NCBI GenBank assembly: GCA_017987615.1
Contig: JAGNTI010000001.1
Span: 13,591 to 28,287, forward strand
Length of the DNA: 14,697 nucleotides
Source of the DNA: Sediminibacterium sp.
GTDB lineage: Bacteria; Bacteroidota; Bacteroidia; Chitinophagales; Chitinophagaceae
Direction of reading: 5' to 3'
The translations under genes were made by a program, and so were the position numbers. Of this stretch, positions 1 to 6,577 are shown piece by piece. Under the pieces are notes generated by a model. The model was not told the DNA's origin. It did no database searches and saw only the letters and a list, made by a program, of their open reading frames with translations. Numbering within the stretch: the stretch's first letter is position 1; each line of letters opens with the position of its first letter.

Positions 1-19
1 TAAAATTTAAAAAAAGCAT

Positions 20-400
20 ATGGCTCGTATTGCCGGTATTGACTTACCAAAAAACAAAAGAGGCGAAATTGGTCTGACCTATATTTTTGGTATTGGTCGT
101 TCAACTGCACAGTATATCTTAACCAAAGCAGGTATTGACTTTAATAAAAAAGTAAATACTTGGAATGATGAAGAACAAACTGCAATTCGTAACATCATCA
201 ACAGTGAGTTCAAAGTAGAAGGTGCTTTACGTAGTGAAGTTTCTATGAGTATTAAGCGTTTGTTAGACATCGCTTGTTACCGTGGTCTTCGTCACAGAAA
301 AGGTTTACCTGTTCGTGGTCAACGTACCAAAACAAACAGCCGTACCAGAAAAGGTAAGCGTAAGACAGTTGCCGGTAAGAAAAAGGCACCTAAAAAATAA
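20..400 (+). CDS. rpsM: 30S ribosomal protein S13
   Basis: S13 of the small-subunit head, which contacts 16S rRNA, S19 and the tRNAs at the P site. The 126-residue product matches the family throughout: it begins [10 protein letters not shown], has the helical N-terminal part (residues about 10-85), and carries the signature R88[18 protein letters not shown] to residue 106, then a very basic tail (KGKRK...KKAPKK) that reaches into the decoding region. Length is normal for bacteria. The ATG at 20 is the only sensible start, since the family's conserved N-terminus begins there. The leader is A-rich with no evident Shine-Dalgarno, as is usual in Bacteroidota. It is the first complete gene of the rpsM-rpsK-rpsD-rpoA-rplQ run; the rest of the operon (expected rpmJ, infA, secY upstream) lies outside the window. 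Confidence 0.98.
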   Translation: MARIAGIDLPKNKRGEIGLTYIFGIGRSTAQYILTKAGIDFNKKVNTWNDEEQTAIRNIINSEFKVEGALRSEVSMSIKRLLDIACYRGLRHRKGLPVRGQRTKTNSRTRKGKRKTVAGKKKAPKK

Positions 401-564
401 TTAATCTGGTAAGAGCGGTGAACCCACCGCTTTTGCCATTTTTAATAAACAAACCCAAACGCTGTCGGATCGCCGCCTAATTGTAGTAATTAGGATGCAG
501 GAGAAGCGGGTGGTACCCAGGTTAACCTGGGGTTATTTTTTAAAGACTACCTCAAAAAACAAAA
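401..564 (+). promoter_or_regulatory. structured gap between rpsM and rpsK (candidate cis-regulatory RNA)
   Basis: This 164-base gap is unusually long for the inside of a ribosomal operon and is full of inverted repeats. Hairpin A pairs 411-420 with 425-434 (10 pairs including one G-T; core AGCGGTG/CACCGCT, loop AACC). Hairpin B pairs 476-482 with 488-494 (CCTAATT/AATTAGG, loop GTAGT). Hairpin C is a perfect 16-base palindrome at 516-531, followed by a T-rich stretch. Two alternatives compete with these: 424-432 can pair with 504-513 (one bulged G), which would open A, and 508-511 can pair with 515-518, which would open C. Mutually exclusive folds beside ribosomal genes suggest autoregulation or attenuation, but that is inference; the repeats are seen directly. 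Confidence 0.45.
516..541 (+). terminator. palindrome plus T-rich tract ahead of rpsK (attenuator-like)
   Basis: The 16-base perfect palindrome CCCAGGTTAACCTGGG (516-531) can form a 6-bp G/C-rich stem with a TTAA loop, followed by GTTA and six T residues (536-541). This resembles a weak intrinsic terminator placed 23 bases before the rpsK start. A strong terminator here would cut off rpsK, rpsD, rpoA and rplQ, so if active it should be partial or conditional. It could equally be an mRNA-processing or stabilising hairpin, or a palindromic protein-binding site. Confidence 0.3.
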
Positions 565-975
565 ATGGCTAAACCACAAAAAGCGCAGAACAGTGCAAAA
601 GCTGCTGCCAAAAAAAGAGTTGTAAAAGTAGATGCTGCTGGTGAAGTACGTATCTCTGCAACATTCAACAACATCATCATTAGTTTTACCAACAAAACTG
701 GCCAAGTAATTAGCTGGAGCAGTGCTGGTAAAATGGGCTTCAGAGGTTCAAAAAAGAATACACCATATGCCGCTCAAATGGCTGCTGCTGATGCTGCGAA
801 AGTAGCTTCTGACGCAGGTTTAAAGCGTGTAGATGTATTTGTTAAAGGACCAGGTTCTGGCCGTGAAGGTGCTATCCGTTCTATCGCACAATCAGGTATC
901 GAAGTTACTTCTATCAAAGACGTAACGCCAATGCCACACAACGGTTGTCGTCCTCCAAAACAAAGAAGAGTTTAA
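565..975 (+). CDS. rpsK: 30S ribosomal protein S11
   Basis: S11 sits on the platform of the 30S subunit, where it binds 16S rRNA and helps shape the mRNA exit channel with S7 and S18. The 136-residue product shows the full family fold: a basic N-terminal extension rich in Ala/Lys (residues 1-20), the core beginning near [17 protein letters not shown] (residues about 26-42), the conserved KGPGSGRE segment (about 94-101), and the C-terminal signature [13 protein letters not shown] at 124-136. The ATG at 565 gives the expected N-terminus, and the leader just before it is A-rich without a Shine-Dalgarno. It is part of the ribosomal alpha-type operon; the upstream gap holds several hairpins and the downstream gap one long stem. 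Confidence 0.98.
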   Translation: MAKPQKAQNSAKAAAKKRVVKVDAAGEVRISATFNNIIISFTNKTGQVISWSSAGKMGFRGSKKNTPYAAQMAAADAAKVASDAGLKRVDVFVKGPGSGREGAIRSIAQSGIEVTSIKDVTPMPHNGCRPPKQRRV

Positions 976-991
976 TTATTTTATTATACAG

Positions 992-1036
992 GGTGTATCA
1001 TTCATTTTAGATTTTTAACAATGATACATCGTCATT
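992..1036 (+). promoter_or_regulatory. long stem-loop between rpsK and rpsD, with an alternative fold
   Basis: Bases 992-1002 (GGTGTATCATT) pair with 1020-1030 (AATGATACATC): 11 pairs including one G-T, around a 17-base loop. The 3' arm can instead form a short hairpin with what follows (AATGA 1020-1024 with TCATT 1032-1036), so the two folds exclude each other. The element ends about 50 bases before the rpsD start. S4 autoregulates its operon in several bacteria, and S4 leader RNA motifs have been proposed for Bacteroidota, so an S4-responsive element is a reasonable hypothesis. I cannot match it to a known motif by eye. Confidence 0.4.
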
Positions 1037-1086
1037 AAAAAATCACAAAAAAGGTCCGCAGCCTCTTAAAAATTGCGTTAAATAAA

Positions 1087-1692
1087 ATGGCACGTTATAC
1101 AGGTCCAAAAACAAAAATCTCCAGAATCTTTGGAGAGCCAATCTTAGGAAATGGCAAATGGTTGGGTAAGAACAGCAACCCTCCAGGTCAACACGGAGCA
1201 GCACGTAAGCGTAAGAGCTTAGGTGAATACGCTTTACAATTACGTGAAAAGCAAAAAGCTAAATATACTTATGGTGTATTAGAGCGCCAGTTCCGTAAAA
1301 CATTTGAAGAAGCAGCTCGCTTAAAAGGTGTTACCGGTGAAAACTTGATCAAATTATTAGAAGCTCGTTTAGATAACACAGTTTTCCGTATGGGTTTAAC
1401 AGCTAGTCGTCCAGAAGCACGTCAGTTGGTTAACCACAAGCACGTAACTGTAAACGGCGAAATCATGAACGTTCCTTCTTACACATGTAAGCCAGGTGAC
1501 GTAATTGGTTACCGTCCAAAAAGTGCTCATAATACTTCATTAACTAGCAAGAGCCGTGGTAAAAATCCTAAGTTCGGTTGGTTAGATTGGAACGAAAATG
1601 AAAAGAAAGGAACTTTCATCACTTTCCCTGAAAGAGAGAATGTACCTGAAAACATTAAGGAGCAACTAATCGTAGAATTGTACTCTAAATAA
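1087..1692 (+). CDS. rpsD: 30S ribosomal protein S4
   Basis: S4 is a primary 16S rRNA-binding protein that nucleates 30S assembly and lies at the mRNA entry tunnel. The 201-residue product is of normal length. The N-terminal half (1-94) contains NPPGQHG (31-37), a typical S4 segment, and lacks the cysteine cluster of zinc-binding S4 forms (its only Cys is residue 134). The S4 RNA-binding domain starts at about 94, with the signature LDN-V-R-G-SR-ARQLV-H-H-VNG spread over 95-124. The ATG at 1087 starts the conserved MARYTGP. In other bacteria S4 often represses its own operon; the stem-loop at 992-1036 just upstream is a candidate site for that here. The gene ends in tandem stops (TAATAA). Confidence 0.98.
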   Translation: MARYTGPKTKISRIFGEPILGNGKWLGKNSNPPGQHGAARKRKSLGEYALQLREKQKAKYTYGVLERQFRKTFEEAARLKGVTGENLIKLLEARLDNTVFRMGLTASRPEARQLVNHKHVTVNGEIMNVPSYTCKPGDVIGYRPKSAHNTSLTSKSRGKNPKFGWLDWNENEKKGTFITFPERENVPENIKEQLIVELYSK

Positions 1693-1710
1693 TAAGTACT
1701 AAATCCAATT

Positions 1711-1733
1711 TCCGGTTTCAATATTGACCCGGA
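1711..1733 (+). promoter_or_regulatory. inverted repeat between rpsD and rpoA
   Basis: TCCGG (1711-1715) pairs with CCGGA (1729-1733), and the interior holds the perfect palindrome TCAATATTGA (1718-1727), separated from the outer stem by a small internal loop. The element begins 18 bases after the rpsD stop and ends 26 bases before the rpoA start. No T-run follows, so it is not an intrinsic terminator. mRNA processing, stability or translation control are all possible; I cannot choose between them. Confidence 0.35.
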
Positions 1734-1759
1734 CAAACTAATAAAAAACAAGTTTTAAT

Positions 1760-2761
1760 ATGGCCATATTAAGCTTTCAAAAACCAGACAAAATTGTTCT
1801 ACAAAAAGCAACTGAGTTTGACGGACAATTTGAATTCCGTCCTTTAGAACCAGGCTTTGGTTTAACAATCGGTAATGCCTTACGTAGAGTATTACTTAGC
1901 TCACTGGAAGGATATGCTATTGTAGGTATCAAAATCGAAGGTGTAGACCACGAGTTTGCTACTATTAAAGGTATTACAGAAGATGTAACTGAAATCATAT
2001 TAAACTTGAAGCAAGTGCGTTTCAAGAAAAATGTTGACCATGAAGTTGCAACAGAAAAAATCAATTTATCTATCAAAGGTCGTACCGAATTTAATGCAGG
2101 TATGATTGGTGAATTATCTCAACATTTTCAGGTTATGAATCCTGAGTTGAGCATTTGCACCATGGATACAACTTCTAAAATGGATATCGAATTAACGATC
2201 TCAAAAGGTCGTGGTTATATCCCTGCAGAAGAAAATAAAATTAAAGATGCTCCTTTTGGATACATCGCAATCGATTCTATTCACACGCCAATCAAGAACG
2301 TTAAATACGCTATTGAAAACTATCGTGTAGAACAAAGAACTGACTACGAAAAATTAATTTTAGACGTAGCTACAGATGGTACCATTCATCCTGAAGATGC
2401 TGTAAAGCAAGCTTCTCGCATTCTTATCCAACACCTTATGATCATTACGGATGAAAACATCACGTTTGATAATAAAGAAGATAAGAAAGAAGATGTAGTG
2501 GATGAGCATGTATTACAATTACGTAAAGTGCTTAAAACACCACTTGAAGATTTAGATCTTTCTGTACGTGCATTTAACTGTTTAAAAGCAGCTAAAATCA
2601 ATAGCTTAAGCGAACTTGTTCAATATGAGCAAGAAGACCTTATGAAATTCAGAAACTTTGGTCAAAAGTCATTATCTGAAATTGAGCAAGTGTTAACTGA
2701 AAGAGGCCTAAGCTTTGGTATGGATTTAGGTAAATTAGGTTTAGATAATCTAGATAATTAA
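1760..2761 (+). CDS. rpoA: DNA-directed RNA polymerase subunit alpha
   Basis: The alpha subunit dimerises to start RNA polymerase assembly, and its C-terminal domain contacts upstream promoter DNA and activators. The 333-residue product has both domains. The N-terminal dimerisation domain (about 1-235) includes FRPLEPGFGLTIGNALRRVL (26-45). An acidic, lysine-rich linker (about 236-250, NKEDKKEDVVDEH) follows. The C-terminal domain (about 255-325) contains LSVRAFNCLKAAKI and NFGQKSLSEIEQ. Residues aligning with the Escherichia coli DNA-contact set (R265, N268, G296, K298, S299) appear as R270, N273, G301, K303 and S304. The gene lies in its usual place between rpsD and rplQ and ends with two consecutive TAA codons. 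Confidence 0.98.
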   Translation: MAILSFQKPDKIVLQKATEFDGQFEFRPLEPGFGLTIGNALRRVLLSSLEGYAIVGIKIEGVDHEFATIKGITEDVTEIILNLKQVRFKKNVDHEVATEKINLSIKGRTEFNAGMIGELSQHFQVMNPELSICTMDTTSKMDIELTISKGRGYIPAEENKIKDAPFGYIAIDSIHTPIKNVKYAIENYRVEQRTDYEKLILDVATDGTIHPEDAVKQASRILIQHLMIITDENITFDNKEDKKEDVVDEHVLQLRKVLKTPLEDLDLSVRAFNCLKAAKINSLSELVQYEQEDLMKFRNFGQKSLSEIEQVLTERGLSFGMDLGKLGLDNLDN

Positions 2762-2766
2762 TAAAA

Positions 2767-2814
2767 GGGCTTAGCCCATTATTCACGCCTTACAATTCCT
2801 GACACGGTGTAAGG
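2767..2814 (+). promoter_or_regulatory. two small hairpins between rpoA and rplQ
   Basis: A tight hairpin GGGC-TTA-GCCC lies at 2767-2777, right after the rpoA stop codons. A second stem pairs CCTTACA (2788-2794) with TGTAAGG (2808-2814) around a 13-base loop and ends 16 bases before the rplQ start. Neither is followed by a T-run. They may slow ribosomes or RNA decay at the gene boundary, or be part of L17 control; function is unknown. Confidence 0.35.
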
Positions 2815-2830
2815 ATTAAAAACAAAAGTC

Positions 2831-3364
2831 ATGCGTCACGGAGACAAAATCAACAACCTAGGCCGTAAAAAAGCACATAGGGAAGCATTGTTAGCTAACT
2901 TGGCTAACCAGTTAATTACGCACAAGCGTATTGTTACTACTTTAGCAAAAGCTAAAGCTTTAAGAACATACGTAGAGCCGTTAATTACAAAAACTAAAAA
3001 GAGCGATAACAAAGAAACAATCATGCATCAGCATAGAGTTGTTTTCAGTTACTTACAAGACAAAGAAGCTGTAAAAGAATTATTTACAGTAGTAGGTCCT
3101 AAAGTAGCAGGTCGTCCGGGTGGTTATACGCGTATCCTTAAATTGGGCATTCGTCCTGGGGATAATGCAGAAAAAGCAATGATTGAACTTGTAGATTTCA
3201 ATGAAATCTATGGTAATTCAGTTAACGCTGCAGCTGAGCCAGCTAAGAAAACACGTCGTAGCCGTGCAACCAGCAAAAAAGCTGATGTTGCTGAAGCAGA
3301 AGTGGTAGCTGAAACTCCAGCTGAACCAACCGCAGATTCTTCAACTGATAAAGCAGCTGAATAA
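2831..3364 (+). CDS. rplQ: 50S ribosomal protein L17
   Basis: L17 binds 23S rRNA near the exit of the peptide tunnel. Residues 1 to about 130 form the conserved globular domain: [20 protein letters not shown] at the start, then [22 protein letters not shown], and the C-terminal core [21 protein letters not shown]. The last roughly 45 residues (about 133-177) are a low-complexity extension, first basic ([12 protein letters not shown]) and then acidic and Ala/Pro/Glu-rich. This makes the protein 177 residues long, against 127 in Escherichia coli. Extended L17 tails are familiar in Bacteroidota, so this is a lineage trait rather than damage. It is the last gene of the ribosomal operon; the terminator starts 22 bases downstream. 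Confidence 0.97.
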   Translation: MRHGDKINNLGRKKAHREALLANLANQLITHKRIVTTLAKAKALRTYVEPLITKTKKSDNKETIMHQHRVVFSYLQDKEAVKELFTVVGPKVAGRPGGYTRILKLGIRPGDNAEKAMIELVDFNEIYGNSVNAAAEPAKKTRRSRATSKKADVAEAEVVAETPAEPTADSSTDKAAE

Positions 3365-3385
3365 TTTGAAACGGTAATATTATAT

Positions 3386-3416
3386 AAAAGGCAAGGCTTT
3401 AGTCTTGCCTTTTTTT
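3386..3416 (+). terminator. intrinsic terminator of the ribosomal operon
   Basis: Bases 3386-3397 (AAAAGGCAAGGC) pair with 3402-3413 (GTCTTGCCTTTT), 12 pairs including one G-T, around the loop TTTA (3398-3401), with a seven-T run at 3410-3416. This is a textbook rho-independent terminator and separates the ribosomal genes from carA. The A-rich 5' arm means it could also work, less strongly, on the opposite strand. Confidence 0.9.
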
Positions 3417-3495
3417 ATGTGTAAAAAAAAATAAGGAGTTACAAGAGAATTGAACTTTTTTTGTACCATCAAACCAATCAAAAACTAGTATTCTA

Positions 3496-4602
3496 ATGAC
3501 GCATCAAGCCAAAAAGCCCGCAATTTTGATTCTCGCTGACGGACACGTATTTCATGGTCATGCTTTTGGTAAAATTGGTACCACTACCGGAGAAATTTGT
3601 TTTAATACCGGTATGACGGGTTATCAAGAAGTTTTTACAGACCCAAGCTATACGGGTCAGGTGCTTATCATGAACAATGTGCACATAGGTAATTATGGCG
3701 TAAAAGATACAGACGTAGAAAGCAGCACAGTAAAAATTAGAGGTTTAATTGCGCGTAATTTAGAAGAGCAGTTTTCGAGACTACTTGGCGATGGTGATTT
3801 AAATACGTATCTCGTTAACAACAATTTAGTGGCTATTGATAATTTGGATACGCGTGCACTTGTTGCGCATATCAGAGAAAAGGGAGCCATGAACTGTATT
3901 ATTTCTTCTGATGATTTAGACATTGCTTCTTTACAACAAAAATTAGCAGCCGTGCCTAGCATGGATGGACTAGAACTTGCTAGCACAGTAAGCACTACTT
4001 CAGAATATGAAATGGGTGATACTAGTTCTGCAATTAAAGTTGCTGTTTTAGATTTTGGTGTTAAACAACATATTCTACAATGCTTGGTTGATAGAGGCGC
4101 GCATATTAGAGTGCACCCTGCAAAAACGCCATTAAGCCGTTTAAAAGAATTCAATCCTTCAGGATATTTTATTTCTAATGGTCCTGGCGATCCTGCTTCT
4201 ATGGATTATGCAATTGCAACCGTTAAAGAAGTTTTAGAAGAACAAAAACCAGTATTTGGTATTTGTTTAGGACATCAATTACTCGCGCTAGCAAATGATA
4301 TCCCAACATTTAAAATGCACCATGGACATAGAGGACTTAACCATCCTGTAAAAAATATTATTACGGGTCAGTGTGAAATCACAACACAAAATCATGGATT
4401 TGGTGTTGATCCTGAAGCCGTAAAAAATCATCCAAACGTAGAAGTAACGCACGTTAATTTAAACGACGATTCTATAGAAGGTATTCGTTTAAAAAACAAG
4501 CCTGCATTTAGTGTGCAATATCACCCAGAAAGTACACCAGGCCCGCATGATAGCCGTTATTTGTTTGATAACTTTATTGATTTAATTAAAGCCAAGGCCT
4601 AG
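3496..4602 (+). CDS. carA: carbamoyl-phosphate synthase small (glutamine amidotransferase) subunit
   Basis: CarA hydrolyses glutamine and passes ammonia to CarB, which makes carbamoyl phosphate for pyrimidine and arginine synthesis in the cytoplasm. The 368-residue protein has the CPSase small-chain domain (about 8-140, with GEICFNTGMTGYQEV at 32-46) and a class I glutamine amidotransferase domain (about 181-365). The catalytic triad is present: Cys257 in the nucleophile elbow GICLGHQ, and His343 and Glu345 in QYHPEST. The oxyanion-side motif SNGPGDP (227-233) is also intact. carA directly behind rplQ is a Bacteroidota arrangement; carB is not in the window. It follows the operon terminator by about 80 AT-rich bases, so it should have its own promoter, which I could not place. 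Its stop is 2 bases from aroQ. Confidence 0.97.
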   Translation: MTHQAKKPAILILADGHVFHGHAFGKIGTTTGEICFNTGMTGYQEVFTDPSYTGQVLIMNNVHIGNYGVKDTDVESSTVKIRGLIARNLEEQFSRLLGDGDLNTYLVNNNLVAIDNLDTRALVAHIREKGAMNCIISSDDLDIASLQQKLAAVPSMDGLELASTVSTTSEYEMGDTSSAIKVAVLDFGVKQHILQCLVDRGAHIRVHPAKTPLSRLKEFNPSGYFISNGPGDPASMDYAIATVKEVLEEQKPVFGICLGHQLLALANDIPTFKMHHGHRGLNHPVKNIITGQCEITTQNHGFGVDPEAVKNHPNVEVTHVNLNDDSIEGIRLKNKPAFSVQYHPESTPGPHDSRYLFDNFIDLIKAKA

Positions 4603-4604
4603 TT

Positions 4605-5030
4605 ATGAAAATAGCCATCATCAATGGACCCAATTTAAATTTATTGGGCAAAAGAGAACCTGAAGTGTATGGCACTGCAAGTTTTGATGATTGCTTTAAT
4701 GCTTTGGTAGCAAAGTATCCAAACATTGAGTTCGAATATTTTCAATCCAATATAGAAGGCGAACTCATCAACGAATTACAACGCGTTGGTTTTACCGCGA
4801 ATGGTATTATTTTTAATCCGGGTGGTTATACCCATACTTCTGTTGCGATAGGCGATACCGTAGCAGCCATTACAACACCTGTTATTGAAGTGCATATTAG
4901 TAATGTACATGCAAGAGAAGATTTCAGAAAAATATCGCACGTATCTGCAAAGGCAACCGGTTCAATTATTGGACTTGGTGTAGAGGGTTATCAATTAGCG
5001 GTAGAGTGGTTTGTAAATAAAGGCGCTTAA
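4605..5030 (+). CDS. aroQ: 3-dehydroquinate dehydratase, type II
   Basis: This enzyme converts 3-dehydroquinate to 3-dehydroshikimate, the third step of the shikimate pathway to aromatic amino acids and folate, and acts as a cytoplasmic dodecamer in this family. The 141-residue length is typical. The motif NGPNLNLLG (7-15) opens the protein. The active-site residues known from the family are all visible: Arg17 and Tyr22 in the flexible lid, Asn71 in FNPGGYTH, His77, Glu95 and His97 in EVHISN. The ATG at 4605 lies 2 bases after the carA stop, so translation is probably coupled to carA and any ribosome-binding signal lies inside carA. The glycosyltransferase gene follows after 12 bases. Confidence 0.96.
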   Translation: MKIAIINGPNLNLLGKREPEVYGTASFDDCFNALVAKYPNIEFEYFQSNIEGELINELQRVGFTANGIIFNPGGYTHTSVAIGDTVAAITTPVIEVHISNVHAREDFRKISHVSAKATGSIIGLGVEGYQLAVEWFVNKGA

Positions 5031-5042
5031 TTATTTATCCAT

Positions 5043-6572
5043 ATGTTTAAGTCCTATTCCCAAAAAGTATTCGGACTCATTTTGATTGCTGCATGCCTCA
5101 AAATGATCGCTGCTCCTTTTTTGGAACTCGGTAACGACGAAGTCTATTACTGGACCTATGCATTGCAACTTGATTTCAATCATTTTGACCATCCGCCACT
5201 TGTAGGTTTTTTAATCCGTGTATTCACTTTAAATATGCACTGGGTATCTGAATTAAGTATGCGTTTGGGTGCCATTGTATCGGCTAGTATCGGTTGTTAT
5301 TTTGTATTTAAAACAACGGCAAACCTATCTACTGAAAGAGCGGGATGGTATGCAGCGCTTTTGTATCAAGCAGGCGTATACACTGGGTTTATTGCAGGTT
5401 TTTTTATTTTACCGGATAGTGCACAGCTCATATTTTGGACAGCGTCATTGTATGTAATGTCACTACTAATATTTACAAATAAAGAAAAGCAAATAGGGTA
5501 TTGGATGTTGCTTGGATTACTGATTGGACTTGCCACACTTTCAAAAGTGCATGGTTTATTTTTATGGGCGGGCTTTGGTGCGTATTTATTATTTACAAAT
5601 TACAAGAAAATATTTTCGTGGCCTTTTGTGGTAGCGATTTTTGTTACGCTACTTTTTATTGTACCCATTGTTTACTGGAATGTCATATACGATTTTATTA
5701 CCTACCGTTTTCATTCGGAGCGTGTAACACATACGGGTATTGACATTACAAGCTTCACAACAGAGGTAGTAGGAGAGGTTTTATATCAAAACCCGGTCGT
5801 TTATATCTTAATGGCTGCTGCTTTATTTTCATTTAAGAAAATTTTATTTCAGCAAAAAAATATTGGCCGCTGGTTATTATGGATGAGCCTGCCGCTTATA
5901 CTAATATTTTGGATAGTAGCACTTTTTAATCCTACACTTCCACACTGGTCGGGTCCTGCATTTATTCCATTAATTATACTCGCAGGTATTTATATCGATC
6001 AAAAAAAATCAAAATGGACCGTTTATTTTTTGAGGTCTTCAGTGGTATTAGTATTTACAATTTTATTTGCACTTGTAATCATCGTTCAAAAGTATCCGGG
6101 CAATTTTGGTAGTCAACAATCAAACAATTTAGGCGAGTATTGTCCAACACTTGATTTATCTGGATGGAAAAATTTTAGTGTTGTATTTGATTCATTAGTT
6201 AAGCAGGATCTGGCCAATCATACAATGTCTGAAGCGCCTTCAATTATTGTGGGCAAATGGTTTCCGGCAGGACATCTCGAATTTTATACGGCGCGCACTA
6301 CCGGACTTGCTCTAATGGGCGTTGGTAAACTCCAAGACATTCATAAGTTTGCTTGGTTAAATAAAGAGCGCCCAAAATTAACATTGGGTGCAGACGCGTA
6401 TTGTATTGTGCCCTCCAATGTGCCTTTTGATGTTGCAGCTGCTTATGGGTCTTATTTTACAACAATAGACACGCCAATAAGGATTGATCAGAAAAGAGGT
6501 GATGTTGTTGTTCGTTATTTTTTAGTGTACAGGCTGCATGGTTGCACTATAGTTCCACAACCACTTTTGTAA
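5043..6572 (+). CDS. ArnT/PMT-like membrane glycosyltransferase (GT-C fold, family 39-like)
   Basis: A polytopic inner-membrane protein of 509 residues that probably moves a sugar from a polyprenyl-phosphate donor to an acceptor on the outer face of the membrane. The first transmembrane segment (about 9-27) is followed by the acidic loop motif ELGNDEVYYW, with Asp32-Glu33 as the likely metal-binding/catalytic pair of GT-C enzymes, then HFDHPP (47-52). A second conserved loop is FFILPDSAQL (120-129, Pro124-Asp125). Roughly ten further hydrophobic segments run to about residue 350. A soluble, presumably periplasmic C-terminal domain of about 150 residues ends the protein. Acceptor and sugar (lipid A, another glycolipid or protein) cannot be told from sequence, so I give no symbol. 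It follows aroQ by 12 bases, probably in one operon, and its stop is 5 bases from that of the convergent TamB-like gene. Confidence 0.85.
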   Translation: MFKSYSQKVFGLILIAACLKMIAAPFLELGNDEVYYWTYALQLDFNHFDHPPLVGFLIRVFTLNMHWVSELSMRLGAIVSASIGCYFVFKTTANLSTERAGWYAALLYQAGVYTGFIAGFFILPDSAQLIFWTASLYVMSLLIFTNKEKQIGYWMLLGLLIGLATLSKVHGLFLWAGFGAYLLFTNYKKIFSWPFVVAIFVTLLFIVPIVYWNVIYDFITYRFHSERVTHTGIDITSFTTEVVGEVLYQNPVVYILMAAALFSFKKILFQQKNIGRWLLWMSLPLILIFWIVALFNPTLPHWSGPAFIPLIILAGIYIDQKKSKWTVYFLRSSVVLVFTILFALVIIVQKYPGNFGSQQSNNLGEYCPTLDLSGWKNFSVVFDSLVKQDLANHTMSEAPSIIVGKWFPAGHLEFYTARTTGLALMGVGKLQDIHKFAWLNKERPKLTLGADAYCIVPSNVPFDVAAAYGSYFTTIDTPIRIDQKRGDVVVRYFLVYRLHGCTIVPQPLL

Positions 6573-6577
6573 GTGCT

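Noticed and set aside
1..19. A TAA at position 1 that could be the stop of an upstream rpmJ.
   Set aside because: No coding sequence of that gene is inside the window, so the identity cannot be supported.
504..518. GGGTGGTACC resembles the core of the T-box riboswitch motif.
   Set aside because: The flanking CGCG of the T-box consensus is missing, there is no recognisable specifier stem, and the downstream gene is a ribosomal protein rather than an aminoacyl-tRNA synthetase or amino-acid gene. Most likely coincidence within the palindrome-rich gap.
3417..3495. Search for a Bacteroidota promoter (TTTG, spacer, TAnnTTTG) ahead of carA.
   Set aside because: TTTG at about 3470-3473 and TAGTATTC near 3487 are a poor match and sit too close to the start codon; nothing convincing was found, although a promoter is expected here.
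3693..4154. 153-codon open frame on the minus strand inside carA.
   Set aside because: It is fully antisense to a well-conserved enzyme gene with an intact catalytic triad and has no recognisable protein character.
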